Shown: positions 1 to 8,912 of the stretch, piece after piece
How the letters are laid out: each line of letters begins with the position of its first letter
Numbering within the stretch: the first letter of the stretch is position 1
Source: an uncultured Gemmatimonadota bacterium
Lineage (GTDB): Bacteria > Gemmatimonadota > Gemmatimonadetes > Longimicrobiales > Longimicrobiaceae
Assembly: GCA_902805735.1 (NCBI GenBank)
Contig: CADCTW010000089.1
Location: forward strand, 62,001-126,000
Direction of reading: 5' to 3'
DNA: 64,000 bases
Notes under the pieces: generated by a model
What the model was told of the DNA's origin: nothing
What the model saw: only the letters and a program-made list of their open reading frames with translations
The model's database searches: none
Program-made: the position numbers and the translations under genes

Positions 1-86
<86 letters not shown>

Positions 87-251
87 TCCCGCTCCCTTTG
101 GATACGCGGCACATCCGCGCGATTCCGATTGCCTTATGGGCCGGTTGCAAGCTAGGCCGGGTGATTCTGTACCGCAATCGGACGCTGCTGTGGATGCGGG
201 TCCCCGGATCGCACCGAGTTGCGCGGACGGCAGATTCGGTGGGAGGAGGAG

Positions 252-911
252 CTAGGGCCCAGGCTTCCACTCCAGTAGCACGACCGTGCGTCCCAGCTCC
301 GTGACCCGCCACCAGACGACATGCGGGCGTGTGGGATCCTCTCTGCGTTCTACCAGGCCGTTGTCCGCGAGCCAGCGAAGGTCGGTCCCGTCCACGGCGT
401 AGAACACGGACCCGCGCTGCCGCCCGCACAGGCGGTTCGCGGCCTCCACGCGCGCGCCCAGCTCCCGCCCTGTCACCCATCCGCGCCCGCCGAAGTGGAC
501 CGGCACGGCCGTATCGTCGTAGGCCGCGCGGAGAAGTAGCAGTGCCCCCCTCTGGCGCGACGGCGCGTAGACGGCCGGCTCAGCTTCCGCCAGCCGGGGA
601 GCCGGGATCGCCCGATGGGGTTTGAGGCCCTGCGCCCCCGCTACCTGCACGCCCCGCATCGTGATGCGATATACCCATTCGGATCGGACGCGGTTGGGGG
701 CGCGAACGTCGGCGCGGTCCAGCAGCCCGCGCGCGTGCAGGCGCGGAAGCACCTCGAAGTACCCCCCGGCGGACGCCTCCTGCACGTCGTTCAGGTGCGC
801 CCAGCCACGCACCCCCCGAAGCTGATACCCGGCGCGATCTGCGGCCAGTTGGCCCAGGAACAGGAGTGCGTCCCATTCCCGGCGCGTCCAACGCCAGCGA
901 CTTTCGGCCAT
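252..911 (-). CDS. protein with two tandem winged-helix-like domains, function unknown
   Basis: 219 aa from ATG 911 (MAESRWRWTRREWDAL). The ORF track extends to 1127, but that extension is low-complexity and Arg/Ala-rich. The protein looks internally duplicated: each half has a 'RGW' segment, a helical stretch, then 'L..(R/N)GL(L/V)(D/E)R' and 'W.(Y/W)R(I/V)T..G', the pattern of a recognition helix and wing in winged helix-turn-helix folds. No ligand or enzymatic domain is visible. It is divergent from the small GGFGFGSGG lipoprotein gene at 1209, with a 297-bp intergenic region between, so it could regulate that gene. I do not recognise a named family. Confidence 0.6.
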   Translation of the reverse strand: MAESRWRWTRREWDALLFLGQLAADRAGYQLRGVRGWAHLNDVQEASAGGYFEVLPRLHARGLLDRADVRAPNRVRSEWVYRITMRGVQVAGAQGLKPHRAIPAPRLAEAEPAVYAPSRQRGALLLLRAAYDDTAVPVHFGGRGWVTGRELGARVEAANRLCGRQRGSVFYAVDGTDLRWLADNGLVERREDPTRPHVVWWRVTELGRTVVLLEWKPGP

Positions 912-1208
912 ACCGGGCAGCTCCGGGTGAGCGGTGGCGTTTGGGGGCACCCTGCCCCGGACGCCGAGTGTACCCGCGCCGCTCCACTGCGCATAGTCGC
1001 CAATGATGGCCGAACACACACGGAAACCGGCGCGGGCCGCACGCTCCCGTTGTGGGGGCGCGCGTGCTCCGCTCCCGCGCCTTCCAGCGTGTGTGTAGAA
1101 ATGGCGTATTCTGGAAATACTGCACAACTGGCGTGAACGGTGCGCCCCGTCGCATATTCCGCCGCCGCTCTTTCGAAGGACAAAACCCCAGCCACAGGAA
1201 CGGACTCC
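912..1208. other. divergent intergenic region with a short dyad
   Basis: 297 bp between the divergent starts at 911 (minus) and 1209 (plus). It must hold both promoters. The only structure I see is an imperfect dyad GTATT-CTGGA-AATAC at 1106-1120, about 90 bp upstream of the lipoprotein start; it could be a protein-binding site, but one dyad of this size can occur by chance. No convincing -35/-10 pair was identified. Confidence 0.3.
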
Positions 1209-1457
1209 ATGAAAGCACCTCGGCTCGCGCTTGCCCTGCTCCCCCTTGCCGTGCTCGCCGCCTGCGCGGATGGTGCGTCGATCACCGGCGCGGCTCCGTC
1301 GCAGCCGGCGCTCAACGGGGGCGGCTTCGGGTTTGGATCGGGTGGAGTGGTCGCTCCCGATACCACGACGGCCGGAACCGCCAGCACGGCCACAACGGAT
1401 ACCGCGACCACCTCAGTAGATGGGCGCGGCGGGTTTGGCTTCGGCTCGGGGGGCTGA
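1209..1457 (+). CDS. small lipoprotein with two GGFGFGSGG motifs
   Basis: 82 aa from ATG 1209 (MKAPRLALALLPLAVLAAC). The N-terminus is a textbook lipoprotein signal peptide with lipobox LAAC, so the mature product should be an acylated envelope protein of about 65 residues. The mature part is Thr/Ala/Ser-rich and unstructured in appearance. It carries the 9-residue motif GGFGFGSGG twice, once after the acylated Cys region and once as the exact C-terminus. No cysteine other than the lipobox one is present. Its stop lies 2 bp from the stop of the convergent helical-repeat gene. The upstream ATG at 1140 in the ORF track would bury the signal peptide, so 1209 is preferred. Confidence 0.7.
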   Translation: MKAPRLALALLPLAVLAACADGASITGAAPSQPALNGGGFGFGSGGVVAPDTTTAGTASTATTDTATTSVDGRGGFGFGSGG

Positions 1458-1459
1458 TC

Positions 1460-2740
1460 CTAGGACCTGCCCGACATAGTAAATTGCTGCAAATCGACGC
1501 CAGCTCCGTCACCCGAAGCGCGTAGCTCGCGAAGGCGGTCCACGAACAGCGCGCGGAGCGCAGCGGTGCGCGCCACAGGCGGCACCGGCGGCTGATCCCG
1601 CTCGCCACTCAGAACGCGCCGAGCCCGCCGCTGAGCCTCGCGCTCGCGGCGGCGCTCTGCCAGCTCCAGCGCCCGCGCGGCCAGCCGCCGGGCGCGTTCC
1701 TCTTCCCCCAGCAAGGCCGCGCCTTCAGCGGCGAGCACCAGGGCCGCAGCCGCGTACGAATCGGCGGTGGACTCCAGCAGCAACAGGTCCGCAATGGCCT
1801 CTGCGTGCCGTTCCCGATACCCGGCCCCCGCTGCCGCTTTCGCCACCGTGCCCAGGACGGCGGCACGCTCCCATGGCCGCACCAAGTGGGGCAACGTCGC
1901 GTCCAGCAGGTCCAGCGCGTCCATGTACGCGCCGTGACACGTGAGCAGGTACGCAACGTCATGCGCCAGGTACGGCAGGCGCGGGAAGCGGGCCGGGTGC
2001 AGTTCCAGCGCCAAGCGAGCGTGGCGCTCACCCACGTCGTACGTTCCGCACGAGCATTCCACGAGGAGCAAGTCGTGATGGGCCTTCGCGGCGTACGTCT
2101 TGTACCCCGCCCACACAGCCGCCCATTGTGCCCGATGGAACGCACGGCGGGCTCGCGTCAGGTGCCCCAGCTCGTACGCGAGGATCCCCATGCGCAGGTG
2201 AGCCCGGATGTACCATTCCCAATCGCGCATGCGGCGAGCGGTGCGGATCGCACGCGTCAGCCACACTTCCGCACGTTGATCTGCTGCCAGCGCGGTGCAC
2301 GCGGAGCCCGCCACGGCGGCGGCGTGTGCGCTCGTCGGGTCGGCCAGGGCGGCGGCTTCCGCGAAGTGCAGCGCCGTCTCCGGCATGTGCTCACCTTCTG
2401 CCCATTCCGCGACGGCGAGGCATGCCGCGCACACGTCAGGCGGGGTCACAAGATCAGGGAACCGCACCAGGGCACGCAGGGTACGCAGCGCCGCCGCGAC
2501 GGGCTCCGCGAGCGCTTCCCCAATCTCCAACGCGGCCTCCACGTCTTCCTGGCCCGCGAACAGGCCGCCACGGCTGCCAGGGGCGGCCAGGGCCCACAGC
2601 CGCACATCGCGGGCACGCTGCCAGAGCAGGAGGGCGAGCGGGGCGTCTGTCTCCCCCAGCAGAGTCGTTTCGTCGCGCGGCCAGACCGGGGCCGGCGGGT
2701 AGGCTGGGGCGCTCGTGGGCCGCTGGAGCTTGGGTCGCAT
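1460..2740 (-). CDS. TPR-like helical repeat protein
   Basis: 426 aa from ATG 2740 (MRPKLQRPTS); the ORF track start at 3112 adds a low-complexity Arg-rich extension. The protein is built of Ala/Leu-rich amphipathic helix pairs resembling TPR units (for example 'ALHFAEAAALADPTSAHAAA', 'ARRAFHRAQWAAVWAGYKTY'). No signal peptide, transmembrane segment or N-terminal DNA-binding domain is visible, so it is probably a cytoplasmic scaffold or sensor. It converges on the GGFGFGSGG lipoprotein gene with only 2 bp between stops. Function unknown; the tight packing of 252-2740 hints at a shared role. Confidence 0.6.
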   Translation of the reverse strand: MRPKLQRPTSAPAYPPAPVWPRDETTLLGETDAPLALLLWQRARDVRLWALAAPGSRGGLFAGQEDVEAALEIGEALAEPVAAALRTLRALVRFPDLVTPPDVCAACLAVAEWAEGEHMPETALHFAEAAALADPTSAHAAAVAGSACTALAADQRAEVWLTRAIRTARRMRDWEWYIRAHLRMGILAYELGHLTRARRAFHRAQWAAVWAGYKTYAAKAHHDLLLVECSCGTYDVGERHARLALELHPARFPRLPYLAHDVAYLLTCHGAYMDALDLLDATLPHLVRPWERAAVLGTVAKAAAGAGYRERHAEAIADLLLLESTADSYAAAALVLAAEGAALLGEEERARRLAARALELAERRREREAQRRARRVLSGERDQPPVPPVARTAALRALFVDRLRELRASGDGAGVDLQQFTMSGRS

Positions 2741-3190
2741 GTGGAAGCGAGTAGGTGCGGTGCGTTTTGGCCCGTTCCGGCGGGCAGTCGTGTGCGCGCT
2801 TTCGTGAGTGCCCCGTCGCGACCCCCGCCGCGCCCGCTCTCTGGCTCGCTTTACGTGGCAACCCGCTTCCGGCCAACGCTCACACGTAAACACAGTGTAC
2901 GGCGGGAGAGGTTCTTTCCGCCAGACTGTATCGTTGGCCGCATCTGAGCGGCAGGCTAGAGGCGGGGGCCCGGTGCGACGGGGCATTGCCCTTGTGCTCG
3001 TGTCTAGCAGCCGGCCGCTCTTCGCCGACTGCCCGCCTGCGACGGAGCCGCCCCGTTCCTTGGCTTCGATGCGGCGAAGGGCGTTCATCGCCCGCGCGCC
3101 ACCCGCGATCATTCACCGCAGTCGGTGCTCCTTGTCCAAGAACACGCTCGCCGCAGCCGCACTTGCACGCTGGCATAGCGCACCAGAAAC
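2741..3190. other. 450-bp intergenic region, no supported gene
   Basis: Upstream region of the helical-repeat gene on the minus strand. Short ORFs here on both strands are Arg-rich with no recognisable motif. I see no repeat of families A-F and no RNA gene. It probably contains the promoter of the 2740-1460 gene. Confidence 0.4.
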
Positions 3191-3191
3191 A

Positions 3192-3220
3192 CGAAAGCCG
3201 CCCCGGGAGGGCGGCTTTCG
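3192..3220 (-). terminator. hairpin terminator downstream of tRNA-Met
   Basis: Inverted repeat with arms CGAAAGCCGCC and GGCGGCTTTCG around a short loop, 8 bp downstream of the tRNA-Met 3' end on the minus strand. It is followed by a modest T stretch (TGTTTCTGG), which fits a weak Rho-independent terminator ending the tRNA transcript. Confidence 0.6.
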
Positions 3221-3227
3221 AAGAAAG

Positions 3228-3301
3228 TAGCAGGGGGGGGGCTCGAACCCCCGACCTTACGATTATGAGTCGTACGCTCTAACCAGCTGAGCTACCCTGC
3301 C
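3228..3301 (-). tRNA. tRNA-Met (CAT), elongator type
   Basis: Minus-strand cloverleaf: acceptor GGCAGGG pairs with CCCTGCT (G-U at 1-72). The D arm is GCTC..GAGC, the anticodon arm TACGA-CTCATAA-TCGTA with anticodon CAT, and the T arm GGGGG-TTCGAGC-CCCCC. The anticodon stem lacks the three consecutive G:C pairs of initiators, so this is elongator Met. A tRNA-Ile2 with lysidine-modified CAT cannot be excluded from sequence alone. CCA is not encoded. Confidence 0.9.
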
Positions 3302-3308
3302 ACTGCGA

Positions 3309-3334
3309 AGGGCCGGTCCGTGAGGACCGGCCCT
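3309..3334 (-). terminator. hairpin between the two tRNAs
   Basis: Perfect 11-bp inverted repeat (AGGGCCGGTCC / GGACCGGCCCT) with a 4-nt loop, between tRNA-fMet and tRNA-Met. It lacks a following T-run, so it may act as an RNA processing signal or attenuator instead of a strong terminator. Confidence 0.45.
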
Positions 3335-3346
3335 CCGGTCGGAGCA

Positions 3347-3420
<74 letters not shown>

Positions 3421-3457
3421 ATCAGTGCACACAATGTAGCCCCGCGCGGGGTGTGCG

Positions 3458-5127
<1,670 letters not shown>

Positions 5128-5142
5128 TCAACGGAAACGGGG

Positions 5143-5170
5143 TCTCACACGGAGGCACAGAGACACGGAG
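5143..5170. repeat. family A repeat, half copy
   Basis: One arm only of the 64-bp palindrome seen complete at 8489: 'CTCACACGGAGGCACAGAGA' and following bases. The second arm is missing. Confidence 0.75.
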
Positions 5171-5244
5171 AGGGCTTGGTGTGGCGCGGGGAGGTCGAGC
5201 AAGGCGCCGCGGGTCGTGGGCACATCTTCCGTCTCGGCGCGGCA

Positions 5245-5304
5245 AAGGGGCCCTCTCCTCCCGACCTCCTCCCCCAAACCGCTGGGGGAGGAGGCGATTC
5301 CCAC
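5245..5304. repeat. family B repeat
   Basis: GC-rich stem 'CCTCCCCCAAACCGCTGGGGGAGG' between GGGGCCCTC and GGCGATTCCCACGG edges; a close relative stands at 12451-12508. Confidence 0.7.
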
Positions 5305-5431
5305 GGATCCATCCGTGTGGGCGCGATTTATCGCGCCCGCCCTTTCGGTGCGCTCCACACCCGGCTGCACGCTCGGATCCCGCAGGGGCAGCCCATGGGG
5401 GCCGAAGCGACGCCACCGGCTCGCCGCACCC

Positions 5432-5500
5432 GAAGTAGTCCCCTCTCCCATGGTGTTTATGGGAGAGGGTGGCAGCTGTAAGCTGCCGGGTGAGGGCCCC
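5432..5500. repeat. family C repeat
   Basis: Stem CCCTCTCCCA...TGGGAGAGGG followed by the smaller palindrome GGCAGCTGTAAGCTGCC and GGTGAGGGCC. Near-identical copies occur at 47530 and 47703. Confidence 0.8.
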
Positions 5501-7015
5501 TCACCGCGCCGCGGCTAGATCCATCACCACGCCAGGCATCGCGGGCGGTTCGGGTGCCTCCGCGAGGGCGGCGGGGAGCGCTGCGGCGACGTCGCGGGGG
5601 AGGAGGCCCCTGCCCCGCCCCGCGAGCTCGGCGGCGCGGCCGGCGTAGAAGAGGGCCAGCGCGGCGGCTTCGCGGGGCGCGGTGCCGACGGCCAGGAGCG
5701 CACCCGCGACGCCGCTCAGCACATCGCCCATGCCGCCGGTGGCGATTCCGGAGTGGCCGGCGACGTTTACCAGTGTGGGGGTGCCCGGCTCGGTGACCAG
5801 CGAGGGATTTCCCTTGAGGAGCACCGCGCAGTGGAAGCGCTCCGCGGCTTCGGCGGCGGCGGCGAAGGGCTCGGCCGTGATGGCGGAGACGGGGCGGTCG
5901 AGAAGGCGGCCCATCTCGCCCGGGTGCGGCGTGAGGAGGAGGGGGCGCTCGATCTCGTCGCGGAGGCCGGCGTTCCGAGCGAGGAGGGTCAGGGCGTCCG
6001 CGTCCAGGAGGAGCGGGGCTTGGCCCGGAGCGAGGCGGCGGAGGAGGGCGAGGGACTCTTCGTCCGTACCCATCCCAGGGCCCGCGACGACGGCGTCGGC
6101 GGATGCGGCGAAGTCTTCCGGGAGGGCGTCGCGGTCCAGGTAGAGGGCTTCGGGGATGGCGCCCTGCAGGATCGCGCGGTTGGCGCCGGGGGAGACGAGG
6201 ACGGCGTACCCCGCGCCGGTGCGCAGCGCGCCCATCCCGGCCAGGACCGCGGCGCCCGCCATCCCCGCGCGGCCCGCGACGATCAGCACCCGGCCCATGC
6301 TCCCCTTGTGCGCGTTCGGCGCGACGGCGGGGAGACGGCGGGCGGCCCACGCTGGCGTGATCAGCTCGGCACCGGCCGTCGCCAGCGGGGCGAATCCCAC
6401 CTCCACCGCCACGATCCTCCCCGCGTGCTCGCGGCCGGGGAAGAGGAGGAGCCCGCGCTTGGGGGCGCCGAAGGTGACGGTGAGGGCGGCTCGGAGCGCC
6501 GGGCCCGGTGCGGCTCCCGTGGTCAGGTCGATCCCCGAGGGGCCGTCCAGCGCCACGACGGGGACGGCGCTGCGGGTGATGGCCTCGATGGCCGTCGCTT
6601 CGGGCTCGCGGGGGGCGCCGCGCGCGCCGGTGCCGAGCAGTCCATCGACCACCACCGCCGCCCCCGCGAGCACCGCCTCCAGCTCGGCGTCCGGACGCAC
6701 ATCCACCTTCCACCCGTGCAGGAGCATGGAGTCGGGCGGACGCTTCCCAATCGATACCGCCACCACCTCGCGCCCCCACGCACGCAAAGTACGCGCGACG
6801 ACCAGCGCGTCGCCGCCGTTGTTTCCTCCGCCCACCACGGCGACCACACGGCCAGACGGAAAGAAGCGCTGCACCAGGGCGGCGGCGGCACGGCCGGCGC
6901 TCTCCATCAGCACGCGTTCGGGGATTCCCGTCTCACGAATGGCCGCCGCGTCCCAGGCGCGCATCTCGTCGGCGCCGAGGACGGGGACGCGCTCGTGGGC
7001 GCGAAAGCGGGACAT
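5501..7015 (-). CDS. nnr: bifunctional NAD(P)H-hydrate epimerase / ADP-dependent dehydratase
   Basis: 504 aa from ATG 7015 (MSRFRAHERVPVLGADEMR). The N-terminal YjeF_N domain (about residues 10-215) has the nucleotide loop 'VVGGGNNGGDALVVAR' and epimerises the R and S forms of damaged hydrated NAD(P)H. The C-terminal carbohydrate-kinase-like domain (about 225-495) has 'VVAGPGMGTDEESL', 'LLLTPHPGEMGRLL' and the catalytic 'ATGGMGDVLSGVAGALLA', and dehydrates S-NAD(P)HX using ADP. This two-domain order is the standard fused repair enzyme. It lies 14 bp downstream of the small zinc-ribbon gene stop on the same strand. Confidence 0.95.
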   Translation of the reverse strand: MSRFRAHERVPVLGADEMRAWDAAAIRETGIPERVLMESAGRAAAALVQRFFPSGRVVAVVGGGNNGGDALVVARTLRAWGREVVAVSIGKRPPDSMLLHGWKVDVRPDAELEAVLAGAAVVVDGLLGTGARGAPREPEATAIEAITRSAVPVVALDGPSGIDLTTGAAPGPALRAALTVTFGAPKRGLLLFPGREHAGRIVAVEVGFAPLATAGAELITPAWAARRLPAVAPNAHKGSMGRVLIVAGRAGMAGAAVLAGMGALRTGAGYAVLVSPGANRAILQGAIPEALYLDRDALPEDFAASADAVVAGPGMGTDEESLALLRRLAPGQAPLLLDADALTLLARNAGLRDEIERPLLLTPHPGEMGRLLDRPVSAITAEPFAAAAEAAERFHCAVLLKGNPSLVTEPGTPTLVNVAGHSGIATGGMGDVLSGVAGALLAVGTAPREAAALALFYAGRAAELAGRGRGLLPRDVAAALPAALAEAPEPPAMPGVVMDLAAAR

Positions 7016-7029
7016 CAGGTGGGGAGGAG

Positions 7030-7227
7030 CTACTTGTAGCTCTGGCCGATGGTGCGGCCGAAGCTGATCTCGCCGTTGTCGATGCGGATGTTGAAGCCGC
7101 ACTCCGGGTTGGAGCAGACCCAGGCCTTGTACGTGATCGGCGCGCCGTCGCGGCCATAGTCGGAGAGGGGGACCAGCAGGCCCTCGTTGCACTTCCTGCA
7201 CTGCGGGAACTCACGTCCGTCCGGCAT
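7030..7227 (-). CDS. small zinc-ribbon protein, conserved hypothetical
   Basis: 65 aa from ATG 7227 (MPDGREFPQCRKCNEGLLVP). Two CxxC pairs ('CRKC' and 'CSNPEC') form a zinc ribbon separated by about 25 residues, and the C-terminus is 'IDNGEISFGRTIGQSYK'. The ORF track shows it only as the tail of a longer spurious ORF. No enzymatic motif. It lies between the Minf_1886-type gene and nnr on the same strand and may be co-transcribed. Role unknown. Confidence 0.75.
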   Translation of the reverse strand: MPDGREFPQCRKCNEGLLVPLSDYGRDGAPITYKAWVCSNPECGFNIRIDNGEISFGRTIGQSYK

Positions 7228-7319
7228 GGCGCACCCCCTCCCCTTGCGTTGGACCCACTCCCCACGGCCACCGGCCCCGCGCCCGCGGGGGCCGAACCGC
7301 GCCGCAAGGGCTGTTCCAG

Positions 7320-7718
7320 CTACGAGGCGGTGAGGAAGCCGCGGCAGGGGCGCCAGGGGTAGTTGGACTCGAACGCGTCCGCGAAACAGAAGATGCCGTC
7401 GAACTCCGTGAGCGAGTCGCCGTCCTGCTTCACCAGGACGCCGCACTCCACCAGCGCGAAGACGATCTCGCCGAAGTCGCGGGTGCCGCGGATGCCCCAG
7501 AACTCCAGGACGTGGCGGGCCATGAGGCCGTAGCGCTCCAGCGCGAGGTCGCGGCACCCTTCGGCCAGCTCGCGGCCGCTGATGTGGCGCGCCTCCCCCA
7601 CCCGTTCGATGGTGAAGTGCAGGGCGGCGAGGACGAAGAGGTAGGCGGTGTCGTGGTACGCCGGGAATTGCTTCCGCAGGCGGTCCATGATGGGTTCCGC
7701 CAGCACGGATCCCTCCAT
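7320..7718 (-). CDS. Minf_1886 family protein (TIGR04138-like)
   Basis: 132 aa from ATG 7718, preceded by an AGGAGAG ribosome-binding site. The pattern 'AYLFVLAALHFTIE', 'RHISGRELAEGCRDLALE', 'YGLMARHVLEFWGIRGTRDFGEIVFALVE' and 'DSLTEFDGIFCFADAFE' matches the small uncharacterised family first noted in Planctomycetes and Verrucomicrobia. Mostly helical and cytoplasmic, no signal peptide. The function of the family is unknown. Confidence 0.85.
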   Translation of the reverse strand: MEGSVLAEPIMDRLRKQFPAYHDTAYLFVLAALHFTIERVGEARHISGRELAEGCRDLALERYGLMARHVLEFWGIRGTRDFGEIVFALVECGVLVKQDGDSLTEFDGIFCFADAFESNYPWRPCRGFLTAS

Positions 7719-7841
7719 GCGCGGCTCTCCTGAGGGCGATGCTGTGCCGGACGCGGGCGCGCGCGGCAGAACGAGGTGTGCGGCCTGCGCGGGCGCGGCG
7801 TGACCCCCCGCCGTCCGCGCGTTCCTGCATGAATACGCCGC

Positions 7842-8480
7842 TCAGGATTCCGCGTTCCGAAAGAGCAAACTTTCCCCGATCCGCTCCGCCGCCAGCGCCC
7901 CCGCAGTGGACTCGCGGAGCTCGTCCCGCAGCGCGCCTTCCGCCCCCGCGGGGACGCTGAACTCCACCGTCCCCGCGTTTCCCTCGGGCGCGTAGCCGTG
8001 CTCCACCTCGGCCGCCGCCGCCCGCTCCAGCGCCCGCATCACCGCCGACGTGTGCTCGTACGGGTAGCGCACGGCAAGGCGCACCGCCACGGTGCCGGCG
8101 CGGCGGGGCGCGGCTTCCAGCGCCTCGGCCGCGGCGTCGCCGTACGCGCGCACCAGCCCGCCCACCCCCAGCTTGGTGCCGCCGTAGTAGCGCGTCACGA
8201 CGACCACGCAGTCCACCACCCCCGCCCCGTCGATGGCGGCCAGGATCGGCGCGCCCGCGCTGCCGTTGGGCTCCCCGGCGTCGTTGGCGCGGTGCACCCC
8301 GTTCCGCATCCGCCACGCGCTGCAGTTGTGCGTGGCGTCCCACATCTCCCGCTCGCGCGCGGCCAGCCGGGCGCGCGCCTCCGCCTCGTCCCCCGCGGGC
8401 GCCGCGAGGGCCAGGAAGGTGGAGCCCTTGATGCGCGTCTGCGCCAGGCCGTCGCCGGCGAGCGTGACGAAGGTGTCCAT
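7842..8480 (-). CDS. YigZ/IMPACT family protein (UPF0029)
   Basis: 212 aa from ATG 8480 (MDTFVTLAGDGLAQTRIKGS). The family signature is clear: 'SAWRMRNGVHRANDAGEPNGSAGAPIL' followed by 'VVVTRYYGGTKLGVGGLVRAYGDAA'. An N-terminal ribosomal-S5-fold domain and a C-terminal ferredoxin-like domain (about residues 135-205) are expected. Eukaryotic IMPACT modulates the GCN2 stress response; bacterial YigZ is thought to bind nucleic acid or protein, role unsettled. The ORF-track start (8504) lies inside the adjacent repeat and is rejected. Confidence 0.92.
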   Translation of the reverse strand: MDTFVTLAGDGLAQTRIKGSTFLALAAPAGDEAEARARLAAREREMWDATHNCSAWRMRNGVHRANDAGEPNGSAGAPILAAIDGAGVVDCVVVVTRYYGGTKLGVGGLVRAYGDAAAEALEAAPRRAGTVAVRLAVRYPYEHTSAVMRALERAAAAEVEHGYAPEGNAGTVEFSVPAGAEGALRDELRESTAGALAAERIGESLLFRNAES

Positions 8481-8488
8481 CAAAAAAA

Positions 8489-8553
8489 TCTCACACAGAG
8501 ACACAGAGGCACAGAGACGAATTCATCTCTGTGCCTCTGTGTCTCTGTGTGAG
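8489..8553. repeat. family A palindrome, complete
   Basis: Near-perfect inverted repeat of about 64 bp: arm CTCACACAGAGACACAGAGG..., centre GAATTC, then the reverse complement. It lies 9 bp upstream of the YigZ start codon and downstream of the DUF4321 start region, so it could act as a large RNA stem in the transcript leader. About 12 full or half copies are in the window. Confidence 0.95.
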
Positions 8554-8563
8554 CCATGCCGTA

Positions 8564-8839
8564 CTAGAGCCAGCTCCGCGCCGCCAGGGCGACCACGAGC
8601 ACGCCCAGCACGCTCATGAAGTCCAGGCGGAACACCACCGGGCCCAGGGTGATCCCAAAGGCGACCAGGTCGACGACCAGCGGCCCGAAGGCGGCCGAGA
8701 CCGACGTGGTGAAGAAGGTCCGCGCCGTGCTGTCCGGCGTGAAGCGGACGACGAGCTCGGAGAGCAGCGCCCCCAGGATCAGTCCCAGCAGCACCACCAG
8801 GAGCAGGCGCCCCGCGCGGCGGCGTGTCACCACAGTCAT
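8564..8839 (-). CDS. DUF4321 family membrane protein
   Basis: 91 aa from ATG 8839 (MTVVTRRRAGRLLLVVLLGLIL). Two or three hydrophobic segments: residues about 11-31, 47-65 and 72-89. The 'G.ILGALLSELV' first helix and the small size fit the DUF4321 family of unknown function. It is downstream of the polyprenyl synthase on the same strand. Confidence 0.7.
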   Translation of the reverse strand: MTVVTRRRAGRLLLVVLLGLILGALLSELVVRFTPDSTARTFFTTSVSAAFGPLVVDLVAFGITLGPVVFRLDFMSVLGVLVVALAARSWL

Positions 8840-8912
8840 CTCACCTCCCCCCGACCCCCGTGAACGGTTGCACCTCTCGAACGCCGCGCCGTTGCAGGCA
8901 AATGCCGTTCCG

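Noticed and set aside
2808-3230. 140-aa plus-strand ORF before the tRNAs
   Set aside because: Arg/Pro-rich, no ribosome-binding site or motif, and runs into the tRNA terminator.
8489-8553. Ordinary Rho-independent terminators as the explanation for family A
   Set aside because: Stems are AT-moderate, about 30 bp long, lack T-runs and are conserved in sequence between copies, so structure-only selection does not explain them; they may still terminate transcription.
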